This document shows positions 1 through 9,579 of a DNA stretch of 64,000 nucleotides, one piece after another. Position numbers and translations under genes: made by a program. The notes below the pieces were generated by a model, which was given only the letters and a program-made list of their open reading frames with translations, did not search any database and was not told the DNA's origin. The stretch comes from Herminiimonas sp. (lineage in GTDB: Bacteria; Pseudomonadota; Gammaproteobacteria; Burkholderiales; Burkholderiaceae_D), in NCBI GenBank assembly GCA_028292265.1, contig JAQGMR010000071.1:1-64000 (forward strand), in the 5' to 3' direction. Positions within the stretch are counted from its first letter, which is position 1, and each line of letters starts with the position of its first letter.

Positions 1-1
1 A

Positions 2-784
2 CTTAAATCCATTGCGCTAGCTGGCCTTGTCGCCGGCCTCACTGCCGCGCCACTTCAGGCGCAGGACAAACCGATCAAGATTGGCGTTACGGCCGGTCCG
101 CACGCGCAGATCATGGAAGTCGTAAAAAAGGTGTTGGAGAAGGACGGCGTGAAGCTGCAGATCGTCGAATTCTCCGACTATGTGCAACCGAATGCCGCCC
201 TTGCAGCGGGCGACCTTGACGCCAACAGCTATCAGCACTTGCCTTACCTGGAAGCGCAGATCAAGGATCGCGGCTACAAATTCACCTCCGTCGGCTACAC
301 CATCACTTTCCCGATGGGTATTTACTCGAAGAAGATCAAGTCGCTGAAAGACTTGAAAGAGGGCGCGCGTTTTGGTGTGCCGAACGATCCGACTAATGGC
401 GGGCGCGGGCTGTTGTTACTGCAAGCGCAGGGACTGATCAAGCTGAAGCCGGAAGCCGGCCTTAAGGCGACTTCACTGGACATTGTTTCCAATCCGAAGA
501 AGCTGAAGATCGCTGAACTCGATGCAGCCCAACTGCCACGTTCGCTGGATGATCTCGATGCTGCTGCGATCAACGGCAACTACGCCGAATCGGCAGGCCT
601 CAGCCCGACCCGCGATGCCATTGCAATTGAAGCAGCGAAGGGACCGTACGCCAACGTCATCGCAGTGCGCAGTGAAGACAAGGACAAGCCGTGGGTTGCC
701 AAGCTGGTCAAGGCATATCACAGCGCCGAAGTGAAGCAGTTTGTGAACGTCAAGTTCAAGGACTCGGTGATCACGTCCTGGTAG
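2..784 (+). CDS. metQ: MetQ/NlpA-family methionine ABC transporter binding protein (5' truncated)
   Basis: The reading frame is open from the window edge, so the start codon and first residues lie outside; 260 residues are visible. The visible N-terminus is the end of an Ala/Leu-rich signal peptide (about residues 1-21), followed by a mature start at DKPIKIGVTAGPHAQIMEVV, the typical beginning of NlpA/MetQ binding proteins. The motifs YQHLPYLEAQ and VPNDPTNGGRGLLLLQ are also characteristic of the family. Family members capture D/L-methionine in the periplasm for the MetNI importer; metN and metI would be expected upstream, outside the window. No cysteine is visible in the retained signal segment, so whether it is a lipoprotein cannot be judged. 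The gene converges with ppnP. Confidence 0.93.
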   Translation, partial: LKSIALAGLVAGLTAAPLQAQDKPIKIGVTAGPHAQIMEVVKKVLEKDGVKLQIVEFSDYVQPNAALAAGDLDANSYQHLPYLEAQIKDRGYKFTSVGYTITFPMGIYSKKIKSLKDLKEGARFGVPNDPTNGGRGLLLLQAQGLIKLKPEAGLKATSLDIVSNPKKLKIAELDAAQLPRSLDDLDAAAINGNYAESAGLSPTRDAIAIEAAKGPYANVIAVRSEDKDKPWVAKLVKAYHSAEVKQFVNVKFKDSVITSW

Positions 785-939
785 GTTTGTGGTCGACGTT
801 TGCACCGGTCCGGCCGCAGCCGGCGGTTGGGACTGCGGCTACTAGCTCACGCCGACAATCGCGTAGCGGGCAACGGCAGTCGCTGAGTAGGCGTGGAGTA
901 CGTTGCCTGTCGCCGCGACTGCTCGTGCAAACCCGCCGA

Positions 940-1254
940 TCAGCCAAAGTGGCAAACATAGTCCACAGTATCCAGAGTTTCTATATCGAAGCTCGAGTTG
1001 GCCGGCGCGTTGAAGCTCTGGCCACCTTCGTAAGTCTTCCATTCAGTTTCGCCGTTAAGCCGTACACGGCATTTGCCGGCGTTGAGTTCCATGATTTCTG
1101 GCGCGCCGGTGTTGAAGGTGAGGGTGGAAGGCAGGATGACGCCAATCGACTTGCGCGTGCCATCTGCAAGCAGGACAGTGTGCGAGACGCACTTGCCGTC
1201 GAAGTAGACGTTGGCTTTTTTAATGACGGAGACATTGTCGAACTGGGTGGTCAT
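940..1254 (-). CDS. ppnP: Pyrimidine/purine nucleoside phosphorylase PpnP (DUF1255)
   Basis: The 104-residue product is a one-domain cupin-type protein of the DUF1255 family. Recognisable segments are the start [20 protein letters not shown], the [12 protein letters not shown] strand and the C-terminal DTVDYVCHF. Characterised homologues (E. coli YaiE/PpnP) carry out phosphorolysis of several nucleosides to the free base and ribose-1-phosphate in the cytosol. The length is normal for the family. The gene stands alone, convergent with metQ. Its 5' leader contains the degenerate repeat array at 1265-1399, which begins only about 10 bases before the start codon. Confidence 0.93.
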   Translation of the reverse strand: MTTQFDNVSVIKKANVYFDGKCVSHTVLLADGTRKSIGVILPSTLTFNTGAPEIMELNAGKCRVRLNGETEWKTYEGGQSFNAPANSSFDIETLDTVDYVCHFG

Positions 1255-1264
1255 GGAAGGTTCC

Positions 1265-1399
1265 TGGAAGAGTGGGTGCTGGAATGTCGCATGCGTGAAT
1301 GTCGGATGTCCTGAAACAGGACGCTTGAAAAATACGATGCATGGAAGTTTAGTGACTGCAAATTCGATGCCGAAAATTTGATGCCTGGACGCTGCATCA
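1265..1399. repeat. Degenerate tandem array, about nine units of 14-16 nt, ahead of ppnP
   Basis: Reading the plus strand, successive units begin at about 1265, 1280, 1295, 1311, 1326, 1341, 1357, 1371 and 1385. They share a loose pattern TGGAA-N(4-5)-GATGC. The units are too diverged for a recent expansion but the 15-nt periodicity is clear by eye. On the minus strand the array forms most of the ppnP 5' leader. No CRISPR-like repeat/spacer alternation is present. Confidence 0.6.
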
Positions 1400-1436
1400 T
1401 GGGGGGACCATGCTAAAGACGCGTTTGCAATGTGAG

Positions 1437-1464
1437 GATGGGCTCCGCCAAAGCGAAGCCCATC
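1437..1464 (-). terminator. Hairpin downstream of argG (possible terminator)
   Basis: The arms GATGGGCTTCGC and GCGGAGCCCATC (minus strand) can pair over 12 positions with one G-T wobble around a TTTG loop. It lies about 60 bases past the argG stop codon. There is no clear U-tract after it, so intrinsic termination is plausible but unproven. Confidence 0.5.
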
Positions 1465-1525
1465 GATGAAACGCTAACGTGTAGCGGCCTGAAGCCATGC
1501 CGCTATGACGCCTTCTGCAGAACGC

Positions 1526-2758
1526 CTACTGCCCGCGCTTGGCCCGCGCCAGCGCCGCAATCCGCATGCGCAGTGCATTGAGCTTGATGAAACCGCCAGC
1601 ATCGGCCTGGTTGTAAGCGCCGCCATCTTCGTCGAAGGTCGCGATGTTCATGTCGAACAGCGAGTCTGTTTTCGAATCGCGTGAAGCGACGATCACATTG
1701 CCCTTGTACAGCTTCACGCGGACCCAGCCATTGACGCTTTGCTGCGTATGGTCAATCAGAGTTTGCAGCGCGACCCGCTCCGGTGACCACCAGTAACCGT
1801 TGTAGATCATGGAAGCGTAACGCGGCATGAGGTCGTCCTTCAAGTGCGCCACTTCGCGGTCCAGCGTGATGGACTCAATCGCGCGATGCGCGCGCAGCAT
1901 GATGGTGCCGCCCGGCGTTTCATAGCAGCCGCGCGACTTCATGCCGACATAGCGGTTTTCCACCAGGTCGAGACGGCCGATGCCGTGCTTGCCGCCAAGC
2001 CGGTTAAGCTCGGTAAGCACGGTGGCGGGTGACATGCGCTTTCCGTTGAGGGCCACGATGTCGCCCTTTTCATATTCAATGTCGAGGTACTCGGCCTGGT
2101 CGGGCGCGGCTTCGGGGCTGACCGTCCAGCGCCACATGGCTTCTTCGGCCTCGGCGCTCGGGTTTTCCAGATGACGGCCTTCGAAGCTGATGTGCAGCAG
2201 GTTGGCGTCCATGGAGTAGGGCGCGCCGCCTTTCTTGTGCTTCATGTCGATTTCGATGCCGGCATCTTCTGCATACTTCAACAGCTTCTCGCGCGACAGC
2301 AAATCCCACTCCCGCCACGGCGCAATGATCTTCACATTCGGCATCAGCGCATAGGCGCCGAGTTCAAAGCGGACCTGGTCATTGCCCTTTCCGGTGGCGC
2401 CATGCGAGATGGTGTCGGCGCCGGTTTCACGCGCGATTTCGATCAGGCGCTTGGCGATCAACGGGCGGGCTATCGAGGTGCCGAGCAGGTATTCGCCTTC
2501 ATACACCGTGTTGGCGCGAAACATCGGGAATACGAAGTCGCGCACGAATTCTTCGCGAACGTCGTCAATGTAGATGTTGGCGGGCTTGATACCGAATTTC
2601 AGCGCCTTCTGTCGCGCTGGTTCGAGTTCTTCGCCCTGGCCGAGGTCGGCGGTAAAGGTGACGATTTCGCAGTGGTAGTTATCTTGCAGCCACTTGAGAA
2701 TGACGGAGGTATCGAGCCCACCCGAATAGGCGAGGACGACCTTGTTAATATCGCTCAT
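1526..2758 (-). CDS. argG: Argininosuccinate synthase
   Basis: The 410-residue cytosolic enzyme ligates citrulline and aspartate with ATP to make argininosuccinate, the penultimate arginine step. The N-terminal ATP pyrophosphatase P-loop is visible as [18 protein letters not shown] (about residues 7-24), and the family signature [13 protein letters not shown] follows near residue 120. The length matches the roughly 400-residue type. An AAAGAGAG ribosome-binding site precedes the ATG. It lies 63 bases downstream of argF on the same strand, consistent with an argF-argG operon. Confidence 0.98.
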   Translation of the reverse strand: MSDINKVVLAYSGGLDTSVILKWLQDNYHCEIVTFTADLGQGEELEPARQKALKFGIKPANIYIDDVREEFVRDFVFPMFRANTVYEGEYLLGTSIARPLIAKRLIEIARETGADTISHGATGKGNDQVRFELGAYALMPNVKIIAPWREWDLLSREKLLKYAEDAGIEIDMKHKKGGAPYSMDANLLHISFEGRHLENPSAEAEEAMWRWTVSPEAAPDQAEYLDIEYEKGDIVALNGKRMSPATVLTELNRLGGKHGIGRLDLVENRYVGMKSRGCYETPGGTIMLRAHRAIESITLDREVAHLKDDLMPRYASMIYNGYWWSPERVALQTLIDHTQQSVNGWVRVKLYKGNVIVASRDSKTDSLFDMNIATFDEDGGAYNQADAGGFIKLNALRMRIAALARAKRGQ

Positions 2759-2821
2759 TGCTGTGCTCTCTTTAAAGATTGATGTATTGGGAATTCAGGC
2801 GACGCGACGCGCGCGACGCTA

Positions 2822-3736
2822 CTAAGCCAGGCGGCCGAGGACAAGATATTCGAGCAAGGCCTTTTGCACATGCAGGCGGTTTTCGGCTTCGTCCCACACT
2901 ACGGATTGCGGACCGTCGATCACTTCAGCCGCGACTTCTTCACCGCGATGCGCAGGCAGGCAATGCATGAACAGCGCGTCGGGCCGGGCCCGCTTCATCT
3001 TTGCTGCATCGACGATCCAGCCGTTGAAGGCTTTTAGCCGCGCAGCGTTTTCTTCCTCGAAACCCATGCTGGTCCAGACGTCGGTGGTGACCAGGTCGGC
3101 GCCTTCACACGCGTCGGACGGATCCACAAAAATCGTGTAGCGCGCATTGTCGGATGCGACCAGGGCCGGGTCAATGTCATAGCCTTTCGGCGTCGACACG
3201 TTGACGTGGAAGCCGAATACTTGCGCCGCCTGCAGCCAGGAATACAGCATGTTGTTGGCATCGCCGATCCACGCGATGGTCTTGTCGGCGATGGAGCCGC
3301 GATGCTCGATGAAGGTAAAAATGTCTGCCAGAACCTGGCAGGGATGATGCTCGTTGGTCAGGCCGTTGATGACCGGCACGCGCGAGTTGGCGGCGAAGCG
3401 GTCAATGATTTCCTGGCCGAACGTGCGGATCATGATGACGTCGCACATGCGCGACATCACTTGCGCCGCATCTTCCACCGGTTCGCCGCGACCAAGCTGG
3501 CTGTCGCGTGTATTGAGGTAGATGGCTGCGCCGCCAAGCTGGTGCATGCCAGCTTCAAACGACAGGCGAGTGCGGGTGGAATTTTTCTCGAACACCATCA
3601 CAAGCGTGCGGTCCTGCAGCGTGTGATGCGGCTCGTAGTTCTTGAACTTGCGTTTGATGAGATGCGCGCGCTCGATCACGTACTCGCACTCGTCGAGCGT
3701 GAAATCGGCAAACTGCAGGAAGTGTTTGATGCCCAT
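2822..3736 (-). CDS. argF: Ornithine carbamoyltransferase
   Basis: The 304-residue enzyme condenses carbamoyl phosphate with ornithine to citrulline. The carbamoyl-phosphate signature FEKNSTRTRLSFEAG is near residue 50, the HPCQ motif near residue 131, and the ornithine/citrulline-loop segment FMHCLPAHRGEEV near residue 258. These residues mark an anabolic OTCase of normal length. It is the first gene of an apparent argF-argG pair on the minus strand; argD is in the same window about 32 kb away. Confidence 0.98.
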   Translation of the reverse strand: MGIKHFLQFADFTLDECEYVIERAHLIKRKFKNYEPHHTLQDRTLVMVFEKNSTRTRLSFEAGMHQLGGAAIYLNTRDSQLGRGEPVEDAAQVMSRMCDVIMIRTFGQEIIDRFAANSRVPVINGLTNEHHPCQVLADIFTFIEHRGSIADKTIAWIGDANNMLYSWLQAAQVFGFHVNVSTPKGYDIDPALVASDNARYTIFVDPSDACEGADLVTTDVWTSMGFEEENAARLKAFNGWIVDAAKMKRARPDALFMHCLPAHRGEEVAAEVIDGPQSVVWDEAENRLHVQKALLEYLVLGRLA

Positions 3737-3863
3737 GAATGAAAACGGCGGCGAGGGGTGCGCCTGCCGCCGGGTTGTGTAACTGCTTCAATTATAAGAG
3801 ATTTACGCCATGAAAGACAGCCGGCGGCGCGCCCGGCCCGCCCGTTTCACTGGCGTCAGCGCC

Positions 3864-4766
3864 TTAGTAGCCGATCGTCTGGAGTGACTCGTGCCGCAGT
3901 TGCACATACAGCGCGTGCCGCATCGGCGCAATGCTGCCGGCCTTCATCGCGTCCAGCACCGCGCAGCCCGGCTCATTGACATGATGACAGTTGTAGAAGC
4001 GGCACTTTCCGAGATGGGGCTCAAACTCCGGGAAGGCCCGCTCCAGCATGCCTTCGGAGAGGTGATAGAGGCCGAATTCCTGGAAGCCTGGCGAATCGAT
4101 AATGCTGGTCGCATCGTCGATGTGGTAGAGCCGGGTGAAGGTCGTTGTGTGCTTGCCGGTGTCGAGCGCGGCGGAAATCTCGCGCACCGCGATGTCGGCG
4201 TCCGGCACCAGCAGGTTGATGAGGGACGACTTGCCCATTCCCGACTGGCCAATGAAGATGCTGGCGTGTCCGCGCATGAGTTCCAGAAGTTGGTCGCGGG
4301 TCCGGTCCGGATGGGCGCGGGCCGATACCTCATGGACCTGATATCCGAGCCGGGCGTACACGGCCAGGCGCTCACGCGCGCGGGGCAGGGAGCCTTCCAC
4401 GTCAATCTTGTTGAGCAGGATATGCGCTTCTATGCCGGCCGCCTGCGCGGCCACCAGAGAGCGCGATATCAGGTCGTCGGAGAACGCGGGCTCCGTCGCG
4501 ACCACAATGAAAAGATGGGTGAGGTTTGCCGCCAGCAGCTTGGATTTGTATTGGTCCGAGCGGTACAGCAAGGTCTGGCGTTCCGTGACGGAGCCGATCA
4601 CAGCCTGGTTGGCCGAGGTGCGCTGCAATACTACTTCGTCGCCCACTGCAATGTCACTTTTACGGGCCCGGGTAACGCATTGCAGAAGTTCGGTACCGGC
4701 CTGGGCGACATAGTGGCGGCCATGTGCGGCGATGATGGTTCCGGTAAAGTTGGTCGATTCCGCCAT
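3864..4766 (-). CDS. rsgA: Ribosome small-subunit-dependent GTPase A
   Basis: The 300-residue circularly permuted GTPase acts in late maturation of the 30S subunit. An N-terminal OB-fold covers about residues 1-80. The permuted GTPase motifs then appear as NKID (G4, about residue 121), [12 protein letters not shown] (G1/P-loop) and [10 protein letters not shown] (G3). The C-terminal zinc-binding knuckle is visible as [14 protein letters not shown]. It starts 3 bases after the phhB stop codon, so it is probably cotranscribed and translationally coupled with phhB and the M48 protease. Confidence 0.97.
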   Translation of the reverse strand: MAESTNFTGTIIAAHGRHYVAQAGTELLQCVTRARKSDIAVGDEVVLQRTSANQAVIGSVTERQTLLYRSDQYKSKLLAANLTHLFIVVATEPAFSDDLISRSLVAAQAAGIEAHILLNKIDVEGSLPRARERLAVYARLGYQVHEVSARAHPDRTRDQLLELMRGHASIFIGQSGMGKSSLINLLVPDADIAVREISAALDTGKHTTTFTRLYHIDDATSIIDSPGFQEFGLYHLSEGMLERAFPEFEPHLGKCRFYNCHHVNEPGCAVLDAMKAGSIAPMRHALYVQLRHESLQTIGY

Positions 4767-4769
4767 GGG

Positions 4770-5138
4770 TCAGGCCAGTGCCCCGGGCATGCCGGGAGCA
4801 TTCTCGTGAAGTGCGTCGATTTGCGCGGCGCAGATGAAGTCATTTTCGGAAATCCCCCCCTTGCCGCCATTGACGGAATGGGTGTTGAAACGCACCACGC
4901 AGCGGTTGTAGCTGAGGGTGATTTCCGGATGATGGTCCTGGGCATGGACGATCCATGCCATCGCGTTGACGAAAGCGAGAGCGCGGTAGTAATCGAGAAA
5001 CTGGAAGCTGCGCATGATACTGCCGCCGTCCAGCTTCCAGCCATCGACTGCCTGCAGGTATTCAGTGATCTGCAGGTCGGAAAGCGCCTGCTCCAGGTTG
5101 CGGCATTTGCCCGCGCGCAGGGCGGAGGTCTTGATCAT
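4770..5138 (-). CDS. phhB: 4a-hydroxytetrahydrobiopterin dehydratase (pterin carbinolamine dehydratase)
   Basis: The 122-residue protein belongs to the PCD/DCoH family, which dehydrates 4a-hydroxytetrahydropterin to quinonoid dihydropterin during aromatic-amino-acid hydroxylation. The family signature AQDHHPEITLSYNRCVVRF is visible at about residues 66-84, including the paired active-site histidines. It sits between the M48 protease gene upstream and rsgA downstream on the same strand with very short gaps. No phenylalanine hydroxylase gene is visible in the window, so its partner enzyme is unknown. Confidence 0.93.
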   Translation of the reverse strand: MIKTSALRAGKCRNLEQALSDLQITEYLQAVDGWKLDGGSIMRSFQFLDYYRALAFVNAMAWIVHAQDHHPEITLSYNRCVVRFNTHSVNGGKGGISENDFICAAQIDALHENAPGMPGALA

Positions 5139-5160
5139 GATGCGTTCGGAGTTGCCATGT

Positions 5161-6444
5161 TCATCCGGCGGCCAGAAGGCGGTTGATGCGCACCGAAGCC
5201 GGCGGATGTGAATCGTAGAAAGCCGAATGCAGCGGATCCGGCGTCAGGGTCGAGGCGTTGTCTTCATAAAGCTTGACCAGCGCCGACACCAAGTCACGTG
5301 CATTGCTGTGGGTGGCGGCGAACGCGTCCGCTTCGAATTCATGCTTGCGCGAACTGATTGAGGTGAGCGGCGAAAACAGGAAGGTGAAGACCGGCAGCGA
5401 CAACATGAAAAGAATCAGCGCCATCGCGTCGTTGCCAGCGCCGAGCATCGGCTCAACCCCCAGGCCCGTGTAAAACCAAACCTGGTTCTTGAGATAGCCG
5501 AGCAGGGCCAAAAAGGCGAGCGACACGGCAAACATGACAACAATGCGCTTGACGATGTGCTTGAGTTTGAAGTGCCCAAGTTCATGCGCCAAAACCGCTT
5601 CAATTTCCTGCGGCGCCAGGCGTGACAGCAGCGTGTCGAAGAACACGATGCGCTTGGCCGCGCCGAAGCCGGAGAAATAGGCGTTGCCATGCGCGCTGCG
5701 CTTGGAGCCATCCATCACAAACAGGCCCTTGGAAGCAAAGCCAACCCGGCCCATCAGGCCCTCGATGCGCTGGCGCAGGCTGTCGTCCGCGAGCGGCGTA
5801 AACTTGTTGAAGAGCGGTGCGATCACGGTGGGAAAGAGCACCAGCATCAGCAACTGGAAGCCGCTCCAGACCAGCCAGGCATACAACCACCACAGATTGC
5901 CGGACCTTTCCATCAACACCAGGATGATCCATACCAGCGGCAGGCCGATAGCGGCGCCGAGCAAGGTGGTCTTGGCGAGATCGGTGACGAAGAGCCTGGC
6001 CGTCATCTTGTTGAAGCCGAAGCGTTGTTCCAGCACGAATTGCTTGTAGTACTCGAGCGGCAGGTCGATCAGTCCCGAGATCAGCGCGAAGGCGGCCAGC
6101 AGGCCGATCTGGTATCCCATGCCGGGGCCGGTCGCGCCAATCACCTTGACCGACAGCCACTGCAAACCGCCCAGCAGTGTAAAACCGATCAGCACCGCCG
6201 AACTCAGGAACAGACCGAACAGGCCAAGTTTGGTCCGCGCAATCGTGTAATCGGCGGCCTTCTGGTGGGCGACGAGCGGGACCGTTTCCCGGAACTGCGC
6301 CGGAACAGCGGCGCGATGGGCTAGCACATGACGAATGTGGCGGGTCGCGAGCCAGCAGCGCACGGCAACCGTCAGTAAAAGGAAGCCGATGAACGCGACC
6401 GAAAACAGCAACGAAGGAGAATGACTGAACGACTGTGAAGACAT
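5161..6444 (-). CDS. M48-family membrane zinc metalloprotease (Ste24/CAAX-protease type)
   Basis: The 427-residue protein has several hydrophobic segments (about residues 10-30, 70-95, 105-125, 150-200 and two more near 290-340) around a cytosolic catalytic site. The zinc ligands are visible as [13 protein letters not shown] (HExxH) near residue 279, and the third-ligand region is [13 protein letters not shown] near residue 355. This is the Ste24-like M48 arrangement; bacterial members are thought to handle membrane-protein quality control, as prenylated substrates are not expected. It is the first gene of an M48-phhB-rsgA run and is divergent from orn. Confidence 0.93.
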   Translation of the reverse strand: MSSQSFSHSPSLLFSVAFIGFLLLTVAVRCWLATRHIRHVLAHRAAVPAQFRETVPLVAHQKAADYTIARTKLGLFGLFLSSAVLIGFTLLGGLQWLSVKVIGATGPGMGYQIGLLAAFALISGLIDLPLEYYKQFVLEQRFGFNKMTARLFVTDLAKTTLLGAAIGLPLVWIILVLMERSGNLWWLYAWLVWSGFQLLMLVLFPTVIAPLFNKFTPLADDSLRQRIEGLMGRVGFASKGLFVMDGSKRSAHGNAYFSGFGAAKRIVFFDTLLSRLAPQEIEAVLAHELGHFKLKHIVKRIVVMFAVSLAFLALLGYLKNQVWFYTGLGVEPMLGAGNDAMALILFMLSLPVFTFLFSPLTSISSRKHEFEADAFAATHSNARDLVSALVKLYEDNASTLTPDPLHSAFYDSHPPASVRINRLLAAG

Positions 6445-6510
6445 GCTATGCCTGTGAGAAAATGGCTTCGATCTCGACGGGAAACCGGCGAAAACCTGAG
6501 GAAATCCATT

Positions 6511-7146
6511 ATGTCACAAGCTACAGACGCCAACGCGGACGCATCCCCTGGCGCAACCATCGCAGCCACGGCAACAGCCGATACGCCGGCCGCGACGTCG
6601 GTTCGACCCAACGAATTCAATCTGGTCTGGATCGACATGGAAATGACCGGCCTGGAACCGGAGAAAGATTGCATTATCGAGGTCGCTGCGGTGGTCACCG
6701 ATTCGAACCTCAACATTCTGGCGGAAGGCCCCGTCTTCGCCATACACCAGTCGGATGCGATCCTCGATGGCATGGACGCCTGGAACAAGGGCACGCATGG
6801 CCGCTCGGGGTTGATTGAGCGCGTCAAGGCGTCGACCGTAACGGAGGCCGAGGCGGAAGAACAATTGATCGAGTTCCTCAAGAAATATGTGCCGGCCGGG
6901 AAGTCGCCAATGTGCGGGAATTCCATTTGCCAGGATCGCCGCTTCATGGCGCGCGGTATGCCGAAGCTGGAAAATTTTTTCCACTACCGCAACCTCGATG
7001 TCTCGACGCTGAAGGAATTGTGCCGGCGCTGGAAGCCTGAACTGGTCAGCGGCTTCAAGAAGCATCAACTGCATACGGCGATGGCGGACATCATGGAATC
7101 GATCGAAGAATTGCGCTATTACCGGGAACACTTTATCAAGGCTTGA
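6511..7146 (+). CDS. orn: Oligoribonuclease
   Basis: This DEDDh 3'-5' exoribonuclease degrades 2-5-nt RNA, including pGpG from c-di-GMP turnover. Motif I is [16 protein letters not shown], and the C-terminal catalytic histidine lies in [20 protein letters not shown]. The ATG at 6511 is preferred because a GAGGA ribosome-binding site lies about 8 bases upstream; an in-frame ATG at 6448 would add 21 basic residues. Even from 6511 the 211-residue protein has an Ala/Thr-rich extension of about 30 residues before the usual start, compared with about 180 residues in E. coli. Confidence 0.96.
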   Translation: MSQATDANADASPGATIAATATADTPAATSVRPNEFNLVWIDMEMTGLEPEKDCIIEVAAVVTDSNLNILAEGPVFAIHQSDAILDGMDAWNKGTHGRSGLIERVKASTVTEAEAEEQLIEFLKKYVPAGKSPMCGNSICQDRRFMARGMPKLENFFHYRNLDVSTLKELCRRWKPELVSGFKKHQLHTAMADIMESIEELRYYREHFIKA

Positions 7147-7219
7147 GCGGTCTTCGGTTAAGGGAAGCAGGGCGGTGGAAGGCAAAACTGCCCGATGCCG
7201 CGCATGACTCGGTCGCTAC

Positions 7220-7918
7220 TCAATGCAAGATCGTCGCGGCGCCACAGCATTTCTTGAATTTCTTCCCGCTGCCGCAACTGCACAGATCGTTGCGCCCCGT
7301 CTTCGGTGTTTCGCGCTGCACCGTCGTCACGCCGGATTTGCGATTCGCCATCCAGTAGCGCTGGATTTCCGGCACGGCTGCTTCCATCTCGATCGTGAGC
7401 CGGTGACACTTGAGCGGGTTATCCACCAGCTTCATGTCTTCTTCTTCGATCTCTTCCGCGCCCAGTAGTCGGATCGGTTGCAATAGCGGCGCAAGATCCG
7501 ACTGCCAGATCGGCTCCCACGCTTCCGCGCGCAACTGCATGCCTTCCCAGAAGCCCCAAGCCCACGGCTCGCCATCCAGCACGCGGCGGCCTTCCCAATC
7601 ATGCTCGATGAATAGCGGCTCGAATTCCTTCGGCGCGACTTCGAAGGTGATGGCGATTTCATTCATGAAGCGCGACATCAGCCCGACGATATGGTCGAAC
7701 TCACGGTCGTCCCTGAACACCGGCGCATCGTCCGCTTCGTCGCCCCAGACCCGTGGCAACCACTCGGCGACTGGCACCATTTCCGGTCCAATAACGAGCG
7801 CGGTGAAGTAACCGTGCAGGGCATCCATGGTCATGCAGTCATCGCCGCAGCGCTCAGACAGCAGAAAGCTGTCGAGTTCGTCGAACTCCTTGTCGGACAA
7901 TGGCTGGTCGGGATGCAT
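7220..7918 (-). CDS. UPF0149 (YecA/YgfB-like) protein with C-terminal SEC-C zinc motif
   Basis: The 232-residue protein opens with an UPF0149-type helical domain ([14 protein letters not shown], then [14 protein letters not shown]) spanning about residues 1-180. It ends with a SEC-C motif, [19 protein letters not shown], a CxC-x8-CC zinc finger known from the SecA C-terminus. Such proteins are generally of unknown function; the SEC-C module suggests binding to ribosomes or the SecB/Sec system. It converges with orn. Confidence 0.9.
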   Translation of the reverse strand: MHPDQPLSDKEFDELDSFLLSERCGDDCMTMDALHGYFTALVIGPEMVPVAEWLPRVWGDEADDAPVFRDDREFDHIVGLMSRFMNEIAITFEVAPKEFEPLFIEHDWEGRRVLDGEPWAWGFWEGMQLRAEAWEPIWQSDLAPLLQPIRLLGAEEIEEEDMKLVDNPLKCHRLTIEMEAAVPEIQRYWMANRKSGVTTVQRETPKTGRNDLCSCGSGKKFKKCCGAATILH

Positions 7919-8101
7919 GGGGTGTCCTTTTGATGATATGAATGGCGTTTGCGTACTGTGCGCAGTGTACCGCCGAGACCGCCTTTGATGCCACTGGGTC
8001 CGGCGCTATAATCTGGCAACGCGGCAAGCTTGGCAATTCCCGATAACGCTGCGACTTTTCGCCAGCGAGCCTCGAGCCGCTTTCAATGATAAACATCCAG
8101 C

Positions 8102-8914
8102 TTGATTACCGTTTGTTCAACAGGAAGACCATTGCTGCCCGGCCGCAGACTGCCCGGACGTGACAGGCTCGGTGCCGGCCGTCTGAGCCGCCCGGTAACT
8201 GCCGCGGCGACTCCTGGCGCACCCCGATGGCGCGACACGGTTTGGCCAATATTTTTCGGGCTGTCTGTCCTGCTGCACCTCTGGCTGTTTTTGTTCAGCC
8301 GTCCGGTTTTTCCGGAACTCGCCGCGCGGCCGGCGGGCGCTGCCACAGCAGGCAGGATCGTAGTGGCCGACCTTGTCCCAAAAGATGCACCGCGTCCCCC
8401 GCCGGGCGCATCCGCCGCCGCGTTAGCGCCTCCTGAGTCAGCACATGCCGCCACGGCTGGGGCTCTAGCATCGCCGCCGGCGGCTTCTGCTTCTGCATCA
8501 CAGACCGCGGCACAGGCATCGCGACCGGCATTTGCCACGCCGCCGCTGAAAGCCGGTTCGATGCTTGCAAGTGCGACCCCCAACCTACCGCAAACCTCGC
8601 AAGCCGACGGCACGGCGGATCCAGCCCTGTATCACTCGGCACACTCTCTCTCCCGCCAGCCAGAACTGGTCGGCGAGGCGCCAGAGAGTCTGGAGATTCC
8701 AAGTGGTCTTCGATCCGGCCACCTGCTTGCAAGGCTTTCGATTGACCGGTTCGGCAAGGTCAATGCGGTGTCGGTGTTGCGATCCACGCTTCCACATGAA
8801 GTAGAGGGTCAGATTGCAATGCAGTTTTACCAGGCAAGCTATCGGCCGGGTGAGATCGACGGCAAGCCGGTCAATGCCGAGATGACTCTTTTCATTAATC
8901 TGGAACCGAACTGA
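8102..8914 (+). CDS. TonB-like envelope-spanning protein, function unknown
   Basis: The product has a basic N-terminal cytoplasmic part, one membrane segment (about residues 47-65, WPIFFGLSVLLHLWLFLFS), and a long Pro/Ala-rich linker (about residues 95-165). The C-terminal globular part (about residues 195-270, RLSIDRFGKVNAVSVLRSTL) resembles the TonB/TolA C-terminal fold. That architecture fits an inner-membrane anchored periplasmic protein, but no exbB/exbD is nearby, so the TonB role is only suggested. No in-frame ATG exists after the upstream stop at 8090-8092; the start used here is TTG at 8102 and TTG at 8132 is also possible. Confidence 0.7.
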   Translation: MITVCSTGRPLLPGRRLPGRDRLGAGRLSRPVTAAATPGAPRWRDTVWPIFFGLSVLLHLWLFLFSRPVFPELAARPAGAATAGRIVVADLVPKDAPRPPPGASAAALAPPESAHAATAGALASPPAASASASQTAAQASRPAFATPPLKAGSMLASATPNLPQTSQADGTADPALYHSAHSLSRQPELVGEAPESLEIPSGLRSGHLLARLSIDRFGKVNAVSVLRSTLPHEVEGQIAMQFYQASYRPGEIDGKPVNAEMTLFINLEPN

Positions 8915-8978
8915 ACCCGGACACGCAAGTGCAAGCCGGCGCGCGTCGCGGCGGACGGGGCGACTTAACCTGGTCTGC

Positions 8979-9133
8979 GACGTTTACTACGACCTTTGCC
9001 AGGTCCTCTATTCCGGCGCTGTCGCGACGCCTACTCCGACCTCTATTCTGACGGCTGGCTCGACCCCTACAGCGACCCCTACAGCGACCGCTACTCCGGC
9101 CGCTGGCCCGACCTTTACTCCGACCGCTACCAG
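8979..9133. repeat. Degenerate 12-nt tandem array immediately downstream of pilE
   Basis: Thirteen consecutive 12-nt units (one of 11 nt) can be laid out on the plus strand from 8979 to 9133, with the pattern GACC(C/G)CTACAGC. Units at 9062-9073 and 9074-9085 are identical; the others differ at two to six positions. The last unit overlaps the final codons and the stop of pilE (9127-9129). The plus strand could be read as a YSDPYSDR-type peptide, but no gene start supports translation. Confidence 0.7.
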
Positions 9134-9579
9134 CAGACCGTGTTGTCGTTGCTGGACCGTAGCCCAGTGCTATCGAGTTGGAGCGTACCGCAGTCGGGAT
9201 CACTCCAGCTGTTGGCCGGGCTTCCGACAACGGTAAAGCCACTGGTCAAGTCAGTCGTGGTGCCGGCTCCCAGCGCGCCTGCGATCGTCGTGACGTCGTA
9301 TTTGCGGGAGGCGTAACTGGAACCGGCGAAGTTCTGCCAGGTGCTGGCGCCGCTGCCTGTTCCCACCGTCAGGTAGGTCCCGTTGTTGGTGTAGTAGCGC
9401 TCCTGCCGCTGCGCCGTATCCAGCATGACGCTTTTTGCCTGCGCGCGTGCTGCCTTGCGCGTGTAGCGCGTGTAGTTTGGAATGGCGAGCGCGGCAAGGA
9501 GGCTGACGATTACAGCGACAACCATTAATTCCACAAGAGTAAATCCGCACGAGGCCGGCGGGCTCGGATGGTGGTTCAT
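9127..9579 (-). CDS. pilE: Type IV pilin-like protein, PilE type
   Basis: The 150-residue prepilin has a 12-residue leader ending in CG and the class III signal GFTLVELMVVAVIVSLLAAL, with cleavage before Phe and Glu at +5. The mature protein continues into the conserved NYTRYTRKAARAQAKSVM helix and ends with a two-cysteine D-region (DCGTLQLDSTG ... CW). Family members are minor or major subunits of the type IV pilus. The ATG at 9579 forms an ATGA overlap with the pilY1 stop codon, which fixes the start. It is the last gene of the fimT-pilV-pilW-pilX-pilY1-pilE run, and the 12-nt repeat array starts at its stop codon. Confidence 0.95.
   Translation of the reverse strand: MNHHPSPPASCGFTLVELMVVAVIVSLLAALAIPNYTRYTRKAARAQAKSVMLDTAQRQERYYTNNGTYLTVGTGSGASTWQNFAGSSYASRKYDVTTIAGALGAGTTTDLTSGFTVVGSPANSWSDPDCGTLQLDSTGLRSSNDNTVCW

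Noticed and set aside
3891..5186. Long plus-strand open frame opposite rsgA and phhB
   Set aside because: It is the antisense shadow of two well-supported genes, with no family similarity; GC-rich codon bias keeps the opposite strand open.
8996..9316. Plus-strand peptide rich in YSDPYSDR repeats
   Set aside because: The frame comes from the 12-nt array and runs into the antisense of pilE; there is no ribosome-binding site.
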